Translations under genes and position numbers: made by a program | Notes under the pieces: model-generated | Databases searched by the model: none | What the model saw: the letters and a program-made list of their open reading frames with translations, nothing else | What the model was told of the DNA's origin: nothing | Assembly: GCA_021808875.1 (NCBI GenBank) | Contig: JAKBAU010000022.1 | Location: forward strand, 1 to 20,728 | Length of the DNA: 20,728 nt | Direction of reading: 5' to 3' | From: Pseudomonadota bacterium | GTDB lineage: Bacteria > Pseudomonadota > Alphaproteobacteria > Micropepsales > Micropepsaceae | Shown: positions 8,248 to 16,164 of the stretch, in pieces | Layout: every line of letters begins with the position of its first letter | Numbering within the stretch: the stretch's first letter is position 1

Positions 8248-9990
8248 ATGCGCGCAACGACCCCTCTCGACATTGGGTTCCCATCCCCTCTTCCGGAGTG
8301 GCTGCCGGATGAGACGCTCTTCAGCCTGGCCTGCCGCTTCCATGCGCTCGCCGGAAACCGGTTGCCGTCGACCACCTGTCAGCAACTCTTTGGGCATGCT
8401 CGGCAAGGCAGCCAGCATGACTTCCCAGCACGTCTTCGCAGTCTTTGTGAACGCGCGGGCAACGAATTCGAGGCCCCGCGAACACTGGCCATCAAGCGAA
8501 CCGTTCTTCCGTTCTATCTGCACTTTCGCTCGCGGCAGGCCGGCGAGACCATCGTGCAGGATGCGATCTCCCAGGACAGGCCTGGCAGTCTGAAGGTTCG
8601 CCTGGGACTGCCGACCAGTGGCTTTCGCGCACATCATCCGCTGAAGGCTTGCCCCGAGTGCGTGGCCCATGATCGTGCAACGCACGGAGTGGCCTACTGG
8701 CACCTTTCCCACCAATACCCAGGCGTCTGGGTCTGCCCTTCGCACTCCGCTGTGCTGCGACCTTCCAACCTGAAGTCGAACGGGGTGCTGCGATTCGGTT
8801 GGCCACTTCCTGAGGCTGGACAACTGAGCGAATTGGCGGCGGTGACCAGCCGGTCCTTCACCGCGTTGCAGCAACTCTCGAGCGTCATCCTCAGCGCGAT
8901 GCGGGAGGGCGACGAAGATCCCATCGCTCCCGCGACTTTCGCGGCAGCGTGCCGGCTCCGCCTGGTCGAGCGGGGAGCGTTGTCAGCCGTGGACCGACTG
9001 ACCCGGCTCCATGCAGGGGCCGAAGAATTCGTGGCCGCGCTTCGCCCGCTGCGGGCGGTGCCCGAGTTGCAAGGATTGCCTGCGTCGACGCCGGCAGCAA
9101 CCCAGCATTTGAGAAACTGCCTGCAAGAGCCCCGCGGCGCCATTCATCCCCTACGCTACTTCGCCATCATCTGTTGGCTGTTCGAGAACTGGGAGGACTT
9201 CCGCGCCGCAGCGGCGCAGGTCAACGAGGAGCGCCCGCCAGCACCTCGGCCTCCAGTGCAGACGGCCACCCCGGACCGGCGCCAAGAGAGGGCTTTAGCT
9301 CTGTTGCAGCAAGGATCGTCGCCGAGCCACTGCGCCCGAATCGTCGGTGTCGATGTTCACACCATCATGCATTGGGCCGCGTCGGCTGGGATCGCTTCCA
9401 AGCGTCGCCCGAAGCGCCTCCGCGATGAAGCTCTCCCGCGTCTGGTCGCAGCGCTGCGCACCGGCCTGGCCAAGGAGGACGCCGCCCACGCCTTTGGCGT
9501 CTCCGTGCCGACCATCACGCGCATACTCCGCACCGAGGTCGGGCTGGGTGAGGAGTGGCGTAGCGCGCGGCTGGACCGAGCGCGCGCGCAAGCCAGGGCG
9601 GAATGGGCGAGAGCGGTTGAAGGCGGCGCGCTCGGCGTAAAGGCCCTGCGTATGCTCCATCCGGCGGCCTATGCCTGGCTGTACCGAAACGACCGCGAGT
9701 GGTTACGCGCCGCCACAGCCGGACTAGGCACTTCTCCCCGCCCCCGAACCACGCACCGCATTGACTGGGATGCTCGAGATGCGGAACTCGCCGACGCAGT
9801 ACAGCGCGTGGCCTTGGAGATCGCGCAGGAGACGGGCCGGCAGCGCATCCAACTGTGGGAGCTGTACCAACGCATTCCCGAGCTTCGCGCGAAGCTCGGG
9901 GTCTTGCAGCGCCTTCCACTCACGCTGCGTGCCATCGACGAAGCCAGGCATCGCAGCACTCCGCGGCCCCAATCACCCTCCTTGCTGTAA
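8248..9990 (+). CDS. tnsD: TnsD-like target selector (TniQ family, glmS-directed)
   Basis: A 580-aa TniQ/TnsD protein. ATG 8248 is chosen over ATG 8224 because GGAGGT lies eight bases upstream (8234-8239). The N-terminal TniQ domain carries WLPDETLFSLACRFH and a zinc motif CPEC (Cys135, Cys138) with CPSH (Cys163, His166), inside the family hallmark GVAYWHLSHQYPGVWVCPSH. The long C-terminal part holds two helix-turn-helix-like units (about 345-382 and 393-432), as expected for TnsD, which binds the glmS 3' end and recruits TnsC. The element lies at the attTn7 distance from glmS, so this is the likely attTn7 selector. In Tn7 the tnsD gene follows tnsC; here it is convergent with tnsABC and starts a separate tnsD-xre-tniQ group. 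Confidence 0.92.
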   Translation: MRATTPLDIGFPSPLPEWLPDETLFSLACRFHALAGNRLPSTTCQQLFGHARQGSQHDFPARLRSLCERAGNEFEAPRTLAIKRTVLPFYLHFRSRQAGETIVQDAISQDRPGSLKVRLGLPTSGFRAHHPLKACPECVAHDRATHGVAYWHLSHQYPGVWVCPSHSAVLRPSNLKSNGVLRFGWPLPEAGQLSELAAVTSRSFTALQQLSSVILSAMREGDEDPIAPATFAAACRLRLVERGALSAVDRLTRLHAGAEEFVAALRPLRAVPELQGLPASTPAATQHLRNCLQEPRGAIHPLRYFAIICWLFENWEDFRAAAAQVNEERPPAPRPPVQTATPDRRQERALALLQQGSSPSHCARIVGVDVHTIMHWAASAGIASKRRPKRLRDEALPRLVAALRTGLAKEDAAHAFGVSVPTITRILRTEVGLGEEWRSARLDRARAQARAEWARAVEGGALGVKALRMLHPAAYAWLYRNDREWLRAATAGLGTSPRPRTTHRIDWDARDAELADAVQRVALEIAQETGRQRIQLWELYQRIPELRAKLGVLQRLPLTLRAIDEARHRSTPRPQSPSLL

Positions 9991-9999
9991 GCCGCGAAC

Positions 10000-10034
10000 T
10001 TGCGCTCTTCATGCATTTATGCATAATTGGAGCC
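10000..10034 (+). promoter_or_regulatory. Promoter and operator-like repeats upstream of xre-tniQ
   Basis: In the 44-bp gap after tnsD, TTGCGC (10000-10005) and CATAAT (10022-10027) are 16 bp apart and could be -35 and -10 boxes. Two ATGCAT hexamers (10011-10016, 10019-10024) overlap the -10 region, and TTATGCATAA (10017-10026) is a perfect palindrome. This is a likely operator for the adjacent Xre protein. The predicted RNA start falls at or next to the ATG at 10035, so a leaderless message is possible. Confidence 0.55.
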
Positions 10035-10400
10035 ATGCCCTCGCGTGACAACCTACTTGCAGAAGCCCAACTGACAGCCAAGCGTGCTCGCGAGCTTGGC
10101 CTGACACAGGCGCACATTGCGCAAGCGCTTCAGATCAGCCAGTCTCAAGTGAGCCGTATTCTTTCCGGACGGGCTCGCCGCCGCTCCCGGCTGTTTGCAG
10201 ATATATGCAAATATGTACACGACTCCGGGATGGCGAATTCGGATGCGGCACTAGGTCAAGCACAAGAGATCCATGACGCCCTGAAGGTTGTGTGGGACGG
10301 GACGCCCGAGCACGCACGCGCCCTGGCCGTAGTCATACGCAGCCTGGGCGCGCTGCACCCGAGCGCGAGAGCGTCGGACCCGCCACCAGCGCGACGTTGA
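10035..10400 (+). CDS. Small Xre/Cro-family transcriptional regulator
   Basis: A 121-aa protein with a helix-turn-helix at about 23-47 (LTQAHIAQALQISQSQVSRILSGRARRR) and a basic tail after it. The C-terminal half is helical, of unknown function. ATG 10035 is preferred since it follows the promoter-like sequence; an in-frame ATG at 10011 lies inside the ATGCAT repeats. Xre-type regulators are known to control expression of transposition modules in several Tn7-like and CRISPR-associated elements. Here it sits between tnsD and the second tniQ, 17 bp before the latter. An AT-rich inverted repeat (TTTGCA at 10194-10199, TGCAAA at 10206-10211) within the gene resembles the upstream repeats and may be a second operator. 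Autoregulation and control of tniQ are inference. Confidence 0.8.
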   Translation: MPSRDNLLAEAQLTAKRARELGLTQAHIAQALQISQSQVSRILSGRARRRSRLFADICKYVHDSGMANSDAALGQAQEIHDALKVVWDGTPEHARALAVVIRSLGALHPSARASDPPPARR

Positions 10401-10417
10401 CTAGGAAGGCTGAAGCG

Positions 10418-11581
10418 ATGATTCACGTTCCACCTCTTCAGCCAGACGAAATTGCCTGGGGATTCTTGTGCCGTGTGCGAGCGCTCAACGAGCCATCGCA
10501 CGAGGTCCAGAACGGGATACCTATGCCGGAATGGATACGCAGAGCCCGCCAGGCACATGATGTTGAAACCGACGTTCAGTTGGTCGCGAAGCTGACAAAG
10601 ACATCACCCAGGCACGTGGAGTTTCGGCATACGCTGGCGCCTTTTTGGGGCATCGCGAGGGCAGGCCGCTCAAGGGAGGACACCGGAGGCGGGCGGCAGC
10701 GTCATCGTCCGCGGAATTCGTTTCCTTGCTCGGCCTGCTTTTGCCCGAAATGCCTGGGCGAGGATCGCAATTACTGGGGCTTCTCCTACTGGCGAAGAAG
10801 TCACCAGATCCCCGGGATCATGTGGTGTCCCAAGCACCGTTCCCCCCTGCGATGGCTCCATCAAGCGGGCGGGATGAGGTACCTTCCGCACGCAGCCCAC
10901 TGCACGCTTCCAGCGTCTGTCGACGCCGACGCGGCTTTCCATGCGCTCCGAACCCCTACGATCCAGCGTTACGGGAAAATCTGCCACGCATTTCTCGATC
11001 GAGAGCAACCTTTTTCCGTCGAACAATTGACGCGCTGCATGCAGCGCAAAGCGAAGCATTTAGGCGTACGGACATCGTGGGAAGGTCAGAGAGGAGATGG
11101 CCCCTTCCTGAGCGACCTGGCACTGACATTTGTTGCCGGCCCTTGGCTGCAGCGATATTTTCGAGAAGTGGCGGAAAAGCAGCCAGGCGCGTGCATTTCT
11201 TCCTTCGACAACGCGATTACGAGTCTGTCACTGACGAGGCCTTCGACCAGCACCTATGCCCTAGCCTTGGCGCTCCTGTACGATTCCGCCGACACGGCAA
11301 TGGGCGATTTGGCATCGACAATGGTGCCTGCAGGGCCGCACATCAACCGTGAACTCGATGGGCAGCGCGAGCGCGCCAGATTCGCCGCATCTGGAAAGCC
11401 CTCAGCGATGGACGCGGAAGCCACCACGGGCGTTCAAGCAGCGCTGAGCGCATTTGCCGCAGGCTCTTCCATCCAGGTTGCATGCCAATCTGCAGGGGTG
11501 GCATCGCTGATACTGGAGACGATCCTGCGTTCGCTCCTCGCCGAGCAAAGAGTCTATGAGAGCTCGATGTCGCTTCGGTAG
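10418..11581 (+). CDS. tniQ: Second TniQ-family target selector
   Basis: A 387-aa TniQ-domain protein; ATG 10418 follows AGGAAG by nine bases. It has EIAWGFLCRVRALN at the N-terminus and the zinc motif CPKC (Cys109, Cys112) with CPKH (Cys137, His140), in a NYWGFSYWRRSHQIPGIMWCPKH segment parallel to the TnsD one. It is about 190 residues shorter than TnsD and has only a short C-terminal extension, so its DNA recognition part is different. In Tn7-like elements with two TniQ proteins one usually serves the chromosomal site and the other a second route (for example a CRISPR complex). No cas gene or array is in the window, so its partner or target is unknown. Its stop lies 18 bp from the end of convergent tnsC. 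Confidence 0.88.
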   Translation: MIHVPPLQPDEIAWGFLCRVRALNEPSHEVQNGIPMPEWIRRARQAHDVETDVQLVAKLTKTSPRHVEFRHTLAPFWGIARAGRSREDTGGGRQRHRPRNSFPCSACFCPKCLGEDRNYWGFSYWRRSHQIPGIMWCPKHRSPLRWLHQAGGMRYLPHAAHCTLPASVDADAAFHALRTPTIQRYGKICHAFLDREQPFSVEQLTRCMQRKAKHLGVRTSWEGQRGDGPFLSDLALTFVAGPWLQRYFREVAEKQPGACISSFDNAITSLSLTRPSTSTYALALALLYDSADTAMGDLASTMVPAGPHINRELDGQRERARFAASGKPSAMDAEATTGVQAALSAFAAGSSIQVACQSAGVASLILETILRSLLAEQRVYESSMSLR

Positions 11582-11599
11582 ACCTGCGCCGCACTGCAG

Positions 11600-12883
11600 T
11601 CAGTTGCCTGCCCCGCCTGCCCTCAGCCAACCAATGGCCTCGCTTGGCATCATGTCCTCAAAGCGCGGTACGCCATGACGACTCTCCCCCTCCAGGGCTC
11701 GGATCATCGGTTGCAGGGGAGCCAAGGTCGTTGCCGCAGCTTCGCGGAAATCGTCGAAGGATAGACATGACGCGCCTCTGCGCTGCCCAACTTGATGCGC
11801 ATGCACCCACAGCGCCATGCAGAGCCGCAACAGACCTCCGCTCAAGCGATGGATCAATTGCCTGAACTCCGCCGTTGGCGGCAACCTCTCCGGGAACCAT
11901 TGATAGGCGCAAAGCGCGGGAAAGAGGTACTTGGCAAAGAACTCATCGTCGTGTGTCGTGGCGCGCGGAAAGAAGTAGAAGCCGCCCGTCAGCAGACGCT
12001 GGGAGGTACTCATGCGACTGCCGAACGCTGCAATTCCATCTGGCGTTCCACAAATCAGCGTGGGAATCTTGGCGGTGTTGGAAAGCGTCAGCAAGAACTT
12101 CAGCGCCTCATCATCGACGATGCGCAGCTCGGGCCTCGGGGCACCGCGTCGAACGGCCGTTTCGCGCGCGGCCTTGGTAGCCATTTTGAACAAGTTTTGG
12201 ATCTCGTCGATCACTAACAGTCCTGGGAAGTGGCAGGACACACGCTGCAGCCACTCTTGCGCCAGGACCGCACCGCGACGGGTTCGACCCTTGAGAACCT
12301 GCATGGTGTAGTCGGTTCCCAAGGCCTCATCCGTCGCTCGGAGCAAGCTCTCGACGAAATCTGCAATCTTCCCCGAGGGAGGTGTGTCCAATTTCAACCA
12401 TACGAGCTGTCGAACGGGCCCGATCAGGCCCGGGAACGCGTCATGCGTGACGACTTGCGGGTACAGCAGGAGCGCGCGCTCTAACGCGGTCGTCTTCCCG
12501 ACGCCCGCGACGCCGAAGACCGCGGCGCTGAGCTGGATAGGGCTTTGATCAGGCGTGGTCACGGCGGGACCGTAGATCCTCCGCCATGTAGAGGGATTCA
12601 TCGGATTTCGGTGACCATAGCCCGCGCGCAGCATGCTGTCGATCCCATCGGCGAGGTCCAGGCCCGCTCGCGTAGGAACATGCAAGCGCCAGACATCCGA
12701 TACACCTCGACCGGCTTTGCCCCTCGCCGTCGGCCTCGAAGTTATGTGCGGCCTCTCCGGAAGAAAGAGGAGCTGCCTCCCAAGTTCAACTCGCGTGCGA
12801 GCAGGGCCACATGCGGCAATCAGCGGGTTGTCAGTAGTGGCTTCTCGCACCGACTCGGCAGTCTCCCCTGACTTAGTCTGCAT
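11600..12883 (-). CDS. tnsC: TnsC-like AAA+ ATPase, transposition regulator
   Basis: A 427-aa AAA+ protein. Walker A is GVAGVGKT (124-131), Walker B is LLVIDE (222-227) followed by IQNLF, with sensor-like LICGTPDGI further on. TnsC bridges the target selector and the TnsAB transposase and provides target immunity. ATG 12883 lies inside the end of tnsB (11-nt overlap), so the two are co-translated. The N-terminal 110 residues are the region that in Tn7 contacts TnsD; the C-terminus is where TnsA/B contacts are expected. At 427 aa it is somewhat shorter than Tn7 TnsC (about 555 aa) and closer to shorter Tn7-like versions. Confidence 0.93.
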   Translation of the reverse strand: MQTKSGETAESVREATTDNPLIAACGPARTRVELGRQLLFLPERPHITSRPTARGKAGRGVSDVWRLHVPTRAGLDLADGIDSMLRAGYGHRNPMNPSTWRRIYGPAVTTPDQSPIQLSAAVFGVAGVGKTTALERALLLYPQVVTHDAFPGLIGPVRQLVWLKLDTPPSGKIADFVESLLRATDEALGTDYTMQVLKGRTRRGAVLAQEWLQRVSCHFPGLLVIDEIQNLFKMATKAARETAVRRGAPRPELRIVDDEALKFLLTLSNTAKIPTLICGTPDGIAAFGSRMSTSQRLLTGGFYFFPRATTHDDEFFAKYLFPALCAYQWFPERLPPTAEFRQLIHRLSGGLLRLCMALWVHAHQVGQRRGASCLSFDDFREAAATTLAPLQPMIRALEGESRHGVPRFEDMMPSEAIGWLRAGGAGN

Positions 12884-15071
12884 GGTCCGCGCCCTTATTC
12901 CTGTCCGCGAAGATCTCGTCCATCAGTTCTTGGTAGGCATCGCCGTCTGGAGATGAGGGAGCATCGCTCGGCACAGGCCACAACGCGCCACTGGGCACTG
13001 TCCGTACGTTCTGCTCGAGCACTCGAACCTCCCGCACCGTTGGTTTAGGCCCCAAGTACGCATCGTCAGCCTCTCGGGTCAGCGCCTGCGCCTGCTTGTT
13101 TCGCTCCTGCTGCGCGTGAAGATTGCGCACAGTAGCCTCTAGACGCCTCTGCTGTCGGTCCTCCTTCTTTCTGCCTTCGTGCTCAAGCGCATCGCGCCAG
13201 TCGTCTAACGAGATCTCGGCGGATGCCCGCGCATTGGGGCGCAAATTGAAGACGTGAAGACTCCCATCATCGCCCGGGCACCAAAACCGCGACGTAGACC
13301 CCGGGAAGTGATAGGCCGTGCGCTCGGAAAAATGGGAATTGCGAGCGCGGGCCGTCCACTCTTCAGCCCTCGCAATGTCTCCGTCGTACTGCAGCGACTC
13401 GAAGAACACACCATCGCGGCGCGCGACTGCGGATCCTCGTTGCAGCAGGTCAGCAATGAGGCGATCAGCAGGAATCGCCTTGCGATAGCCCAGTCCCACT
13501 TCGTGACCGTAATGCCAGATCCCCGCCGGCGAGGCATCAACCTCGGCAGCCATCATCTCGGCGGTCAAGATCTTCGATCGGTCAGCGTGGAGGTTGTAGT
13601 GGGCAATCAGGGTGTATAGGTACTGCACATACTCCCGCAAGGTGAATGCCGCCTCCTTGGAGGACGGCTTCAGCTCCAACTCTTTGCGTCGCGCGTCGAT
13701 CGCGCCGGGAATGAAGCCGAATTGCTCATCCTTCATGATCCGGTGCAGGACCTCGACCGTTCCCTTGAGTTCGGGGTGGTATGCCGGATTGATCGCGAGG
13801 TTGATCCCCAAGCGCTCACACGTCTCTCGCGCGCCAGCCGAAACGTACTCGCCACGGTCGGTCATCACTTCCGCGGGCGCACACGGGGCGGGAACCAGCG
13901 CATCGATGGGAGCGAGGCCCCATAGCTCGGCGAGGAGTTGCGGTGCACAGAGGGTCGAAAACAAGGCCAGTCGGGCGTTCACCCAAGAGGGCGCCGAGAG
14001 GGTTGCGTAGAAGCCGACAATGGCGGTTGACCAGACGTCAACGACGAAGTACACGGTCGGCCTGCCAATCAGCCAGGCTCGATTCACCGCACTTCGCAGG
14101 TGGATATCCCCCATCGTGGCGTCGATGGCGTAGACATGGCCAGGTCCCGGCGAATGGTCATGCGCCCGTCCTCGCATTCCACGCTTGCTGCTCTCGAAAT
14201 GCCCCTGCGTCGTCTTGCGCCGTGCCCGCTCGAGCTTGCGCGTTCCGGAATCGATGATGTACCGGACTTGGCGCATGTTCGGAAACGTACCCTGCTCAGG
14301 CAGGATCGGCCGTCGACCAGCATCGGTGTCCTCGTAGCGCGTCACATAGAGGCGCAAGATGAGAAGTGCATAGAGGCGCTTGAAGGAAATTCCCGGCTTA
14401 GCCAGGCTGCGATAGTGCGCGAGGATCTTGACGCGGTCTGCTTCTTTGACACCAACTTGCGGGTGCGGATCGGGCGTACCTGTGCGTTGTCTGACGTTCT
14501 TCGCACCGGCTTTTCTGCGTTGATCGATCACCGGGCGGGGCACCCCGGGCGCGCCGCAGCGGTCGAAGCGTGGCATCAACGAACTCGCGTCAAAGCCGTG
14601 CACAAGCATTAGGCGCAGATGCCGATACACAAGAGCGCGCGACCCTTCACCAGTCTTCAGCGCGTCGCGGACCAATGGGCCCAGCCCACCAGTCCGCTCC
14701 AGGGCATCGCAAAGGCCCGCGTGATCGAAAAATCCAGCTAGTAGTTTGCGTCGGCTCTGAAGTCGAACTGCTTCGTGGGGCTTGAGATCCGCGGAGTACA
14801 TCTGCGATCTTCTAGCTGACTGAACCTCTACGCTGAAGAGCTGTCCTGCGATCGCTAGGTCGTTGAGCAGAGTCCTTGCGACAGGCAGCAGGCTGCCCAC
14901 CTTCGAGACGTTCGCTTTGCCAGACTCCTTGTCCTCAACGTCATCATTGCAGGGCCCGATGTACGCGAGCCACACGTTGATGCCTTGCGGCGGCACCGCG
15001 ACGACGCGATATAGACCGTGCAAGTCCGGACTCACGGCGCGCAGGACCGCGTTGAACATCAGTCCGTCCAT
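12873..15071 (-). CDS. tnsB: TnsB-like DDE transposase
   Basis: A 732-aa DDE transposase. ATG 15071 is chosen over the upstream in-frame start at 15305 because GGGAGG lies a few bases before it and the longer form would overlap most of the tnsA 3' end; the overlap with tnsA is then 13 nt. The catalytic triad reads Asp317 (HVYAIDATMGD), Asp405 (VMTDRGEY) and Glu440 (ELKGTVEVLHR). The 35-residue Asp-Glu spacing is the same as in Tn7 TnsB. The N-terminal 300 residues would hold the end-binding domains. A basic, charged C-terminal tail (RKKEDRQQRRLEATVRNLH onward) ends in an acidic segment that in Tn7 contacts TnsC. It cuts and joins the 3' ends at the TnsB repeats near glmS. Confidence 0.95.
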   Translation of the reverse strand: MDGLMFNAVLRAVSPDLHGLYRVVAVPPQGINVWLAYIGPCNDDVEDKESGKANVSKVGSLLPVARTLLNDLAIAGQLFSVEVQSARRSQMYSADLKPHEAVRLQSRRKLLAGFFDHAGLCDALERTGGLGPLVRDALKTGEGSRALVYRHLRLMLVHGFDASSLMPRFDRCGAPGVPRPVIDQRRKAGAKNVRQRTGTPDPHPQVGVKEADRVKILAHYRSLAKPGISFKRLYALLILRLYVTRYEDTDAGRRPILPEQGTFPNMRQVRYIIDSGTRKLERARRKTTQGHFESSKRGMRGRAHDHSPGPGHVYAIDATMGDIHLRSAVNRAWLIGRPTVYFVVDVWSTAIVGFYATLSAPSWVNARLALFSTLCAPQLLAELWGLAPIDALVPAPCAPAEVMTDRGEYVSAGARETCERLGINLAINPAYHPELKGTVEVLHRIMKDEQFGFIPGAIDARRKELELKPSSKEAAFTLREYVQYLYTLIAHYNLHADRSKILTAEMMAAEVDASPAGIWHYGHEVGLGYRKAIPADRLIADLLQRGSAVARRDGVFFESLQYDGDIARAEEWTARARNSHFSERTAYHFPGSTSRFWCPGDDGSLHVFNLRPNARASAEISLDDWRDALEHEGRKKEDRQQRRLEATVRNLHAQQERNKQAQALTREADDAYLGPKPTVREVRVLEQNVRTVPSGALWPVPSDAPSSPDGDAYQELMDEIFADRNKGADHAD

Positions 15072-15967
15072 GCTGACCTCCCTGCTGTGATCGGGTTCTG
15101 GCTCCAGAAGCTCTCGGGCGCAACCAATGTGATCGGACTGGCCGGTCGGAGATTCCAGGACATGCACAACGGCAGAAGGCCGGCCCAGACGCTTTGCCAA
15201 AAGACACGCTGAGCCGCGGCGAGATCGATGCAAAGGCTGGCCGCAATCAGCTCCAGAGCTGCCCCAAGGGGCCGTCCTTCCAAGCGAGAGCCAAGCGCAG
15301 CGCAAGCTCGCAGCACCCGCGGGTTAGCCTGTGCATGCCCTGCGGCCCAATGCATTGCCACACGAACAAGGAGGCCGGCGCTGGCCTCGTAGAGCTCGGG
15401 CGTTAGGAGCAGCCAGTGAACGCCCTGCTCTCGCCAGTAGGCTCGCTCGATGGCCAGCAGCTCGCGCGTCCGACTTCTGCCCAGCTCGTCGTGGTGCTTG
15501 ACGCTGACCGCAAGGAGTCCGACCTCGCGCTTGGGCGACTCGATGGTTAAGACCAGATCCGTGGTCATCACCCAGTCTTGTCGTGCCCCGTTCCTGCGAA
15601 CGACCGGATGCTTGAAGCCGAGCTCTCGGGCGACGTCGAGAGTGCCGGGCGCCTCTAGATGCACGAGGCCAACCCGGTAGTCGGCGACATCCGGGCTATG
15701 TGGGTCAGGCGAGAGTGGAAACTGCTCACGCAGGTCGACCAGGTCGGGGACCATGGTCGCGAAGCCGAAAGCGACGAGTTCCTGATCGGACAGCAGGTGG
15801 TGGAGCCTGCCGAACGTCCAGTTCAAGATGTGCGATCGGCCTCGACTACCGGGATCATCGCGCGTGATTTGGTGCCACGGCTGGTAGTCGGCACCTGTTC
15901 CTGTACCCCGCCCCTGGTCGCGCCACTTCGTGAGGCGTGCAGGCGTGAACTGTCGACCCTTTCGCAT
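15059..15967 (-). CDS. tnsA: TnsA-like endonuclease
   Basis: A 302-aa TnsA: the N-terminal nuclease domain has Glu81 (LREQFPL), Asp137 (MTTDLVLTI) and Lys157 (AVSVKHH), matching the E-D-K catalytic set of restriction-like TnsA. The Gln that precedes the Lys by two in Tn7 is Ser155 here. The C-terminal helical domain (from about 165) is where TnsB/TnsC binding is expected. TnsA cuts the 5' strands so that transposition is cut-and-paste. GGAAGGAG lies five bases before ATG 15967 (15973-15980 on the plus strand). It is the first gene of the tnsA-tnsB-tnsC operon; all junctions overlap. In Tn7 this gene adjoins the right end; here cargo intervenes. Confidence 0.9.
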   Translation of the reverse strand: MRKGRQFTPARLTKWRDQGRGTGTGADYQPWHQITRDDPGSRGRSHILNWTFGRLHHLLSDQELVAFGFATMVPDLVDLREQFPLSPDPHSPDVADYRVGLVHLEAPGTLDVARELGFKHPVVRRNGARQDWVMTTDLVLTIESPKREVGLLAVSVKHHDELGRSRTRELLAIERAYWREQGVHWLLLTPELYEASAGLLVRVAMHWAAGHAQANPRVLRACAALGSRLEGRPLGAALELIAASLCIDLAAAQRVFWQSVWAGLLPLCMSWNLRPASPITLVAPESFWSQNPITAGRSAWTD

Positions 15968-15981
15968 GGGATCTCCTTCCG

Positions 15982-15995
15982 GCCGCGCTAGCGGC
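15982..15995 (-). promoter_or_regulatory. Hairpin just upstream of tnsA ribosome binding site
   Basis: GCCGC (15982-15986) and GCGGC (15991-15995) form a tight 5-bp GC stem with a GCTA loop, beginning two bases from the tnsA Shine-Dalgarno. It could tune translation of the operon; this is inference. Confidence 0.35.
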
Positions 15996-16016
15996 GGCCG
16001 TCTTGTGACGAAGGAA

Positions 16017-16089
16017 GGGGATACCCTTGACGTGTGCTGAGCACACGCGTAGATTTGAAGCGTCTAGGAAATCCGAGGTATCCCCTCGG
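16017..16089. promoter_or_regulatory. Nested inverted repeats in the tnsABC control region
   Basis: A 9-bp inverted repeat, GGGGATACC (16017-16025) and GGTATCCCC (16077-16085), brackets a central palindrome with 8-bp arms around one base (CGTGTGCTGAGCACACG, 16031-16047). The right arm also lies in a second hairpin, CCGAGG (16073-16078) with CCTCGG (16084-16089). The stretch lies 50-120 bp upstream of tnsA. These look like operators for a dimeric repressor or activator of tnsABC. The sequences differ from the ATGCAT repeats near xre, so a different regulator is implied. Confidence 0.55.
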
Positions 16090-16092
16090 TAC

Positions 16093-16127
16093 AAAAGCGC
16101 CGCGGTTGGCAGACCGGCGGCGCTTTT
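16093..16127 (-). terminator. Bidirectional terminator between tnsA and the winged-helix gene
   Basis: An 11-bp perfect stem, AAAAGCGCCGC (16093-16103) and GCGGCGCTTTT (16117-16127), with a 13-nt loop. The A/T flanks give a T-rich end on either strand. It sits 37 bp past the stop of the minus-strand gene ending at 16165 and would separate that transcript from tnsABC. Confidence 0.75.
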
Positions 16128-16164
16128 CGTTTGTGCGGTGTCACGGGCTCATGGTTGAGATCTC

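Noticed and set aside
12873..15305. Longer 810-aa version of TnsB
   Set aside because: The extra 78 residues overlap tnsA coding sequence and are low in family-like features, while ATG 15071 has a strong ribosome binding site.
16010..16130. tRNA or small RNA gene suggested by the clustered hairpins
   Set aside because: No cloverleaf, TTC-type T loop or CCA-type 3' end can be built. The hairpins are better explained as operators plus a terminator.
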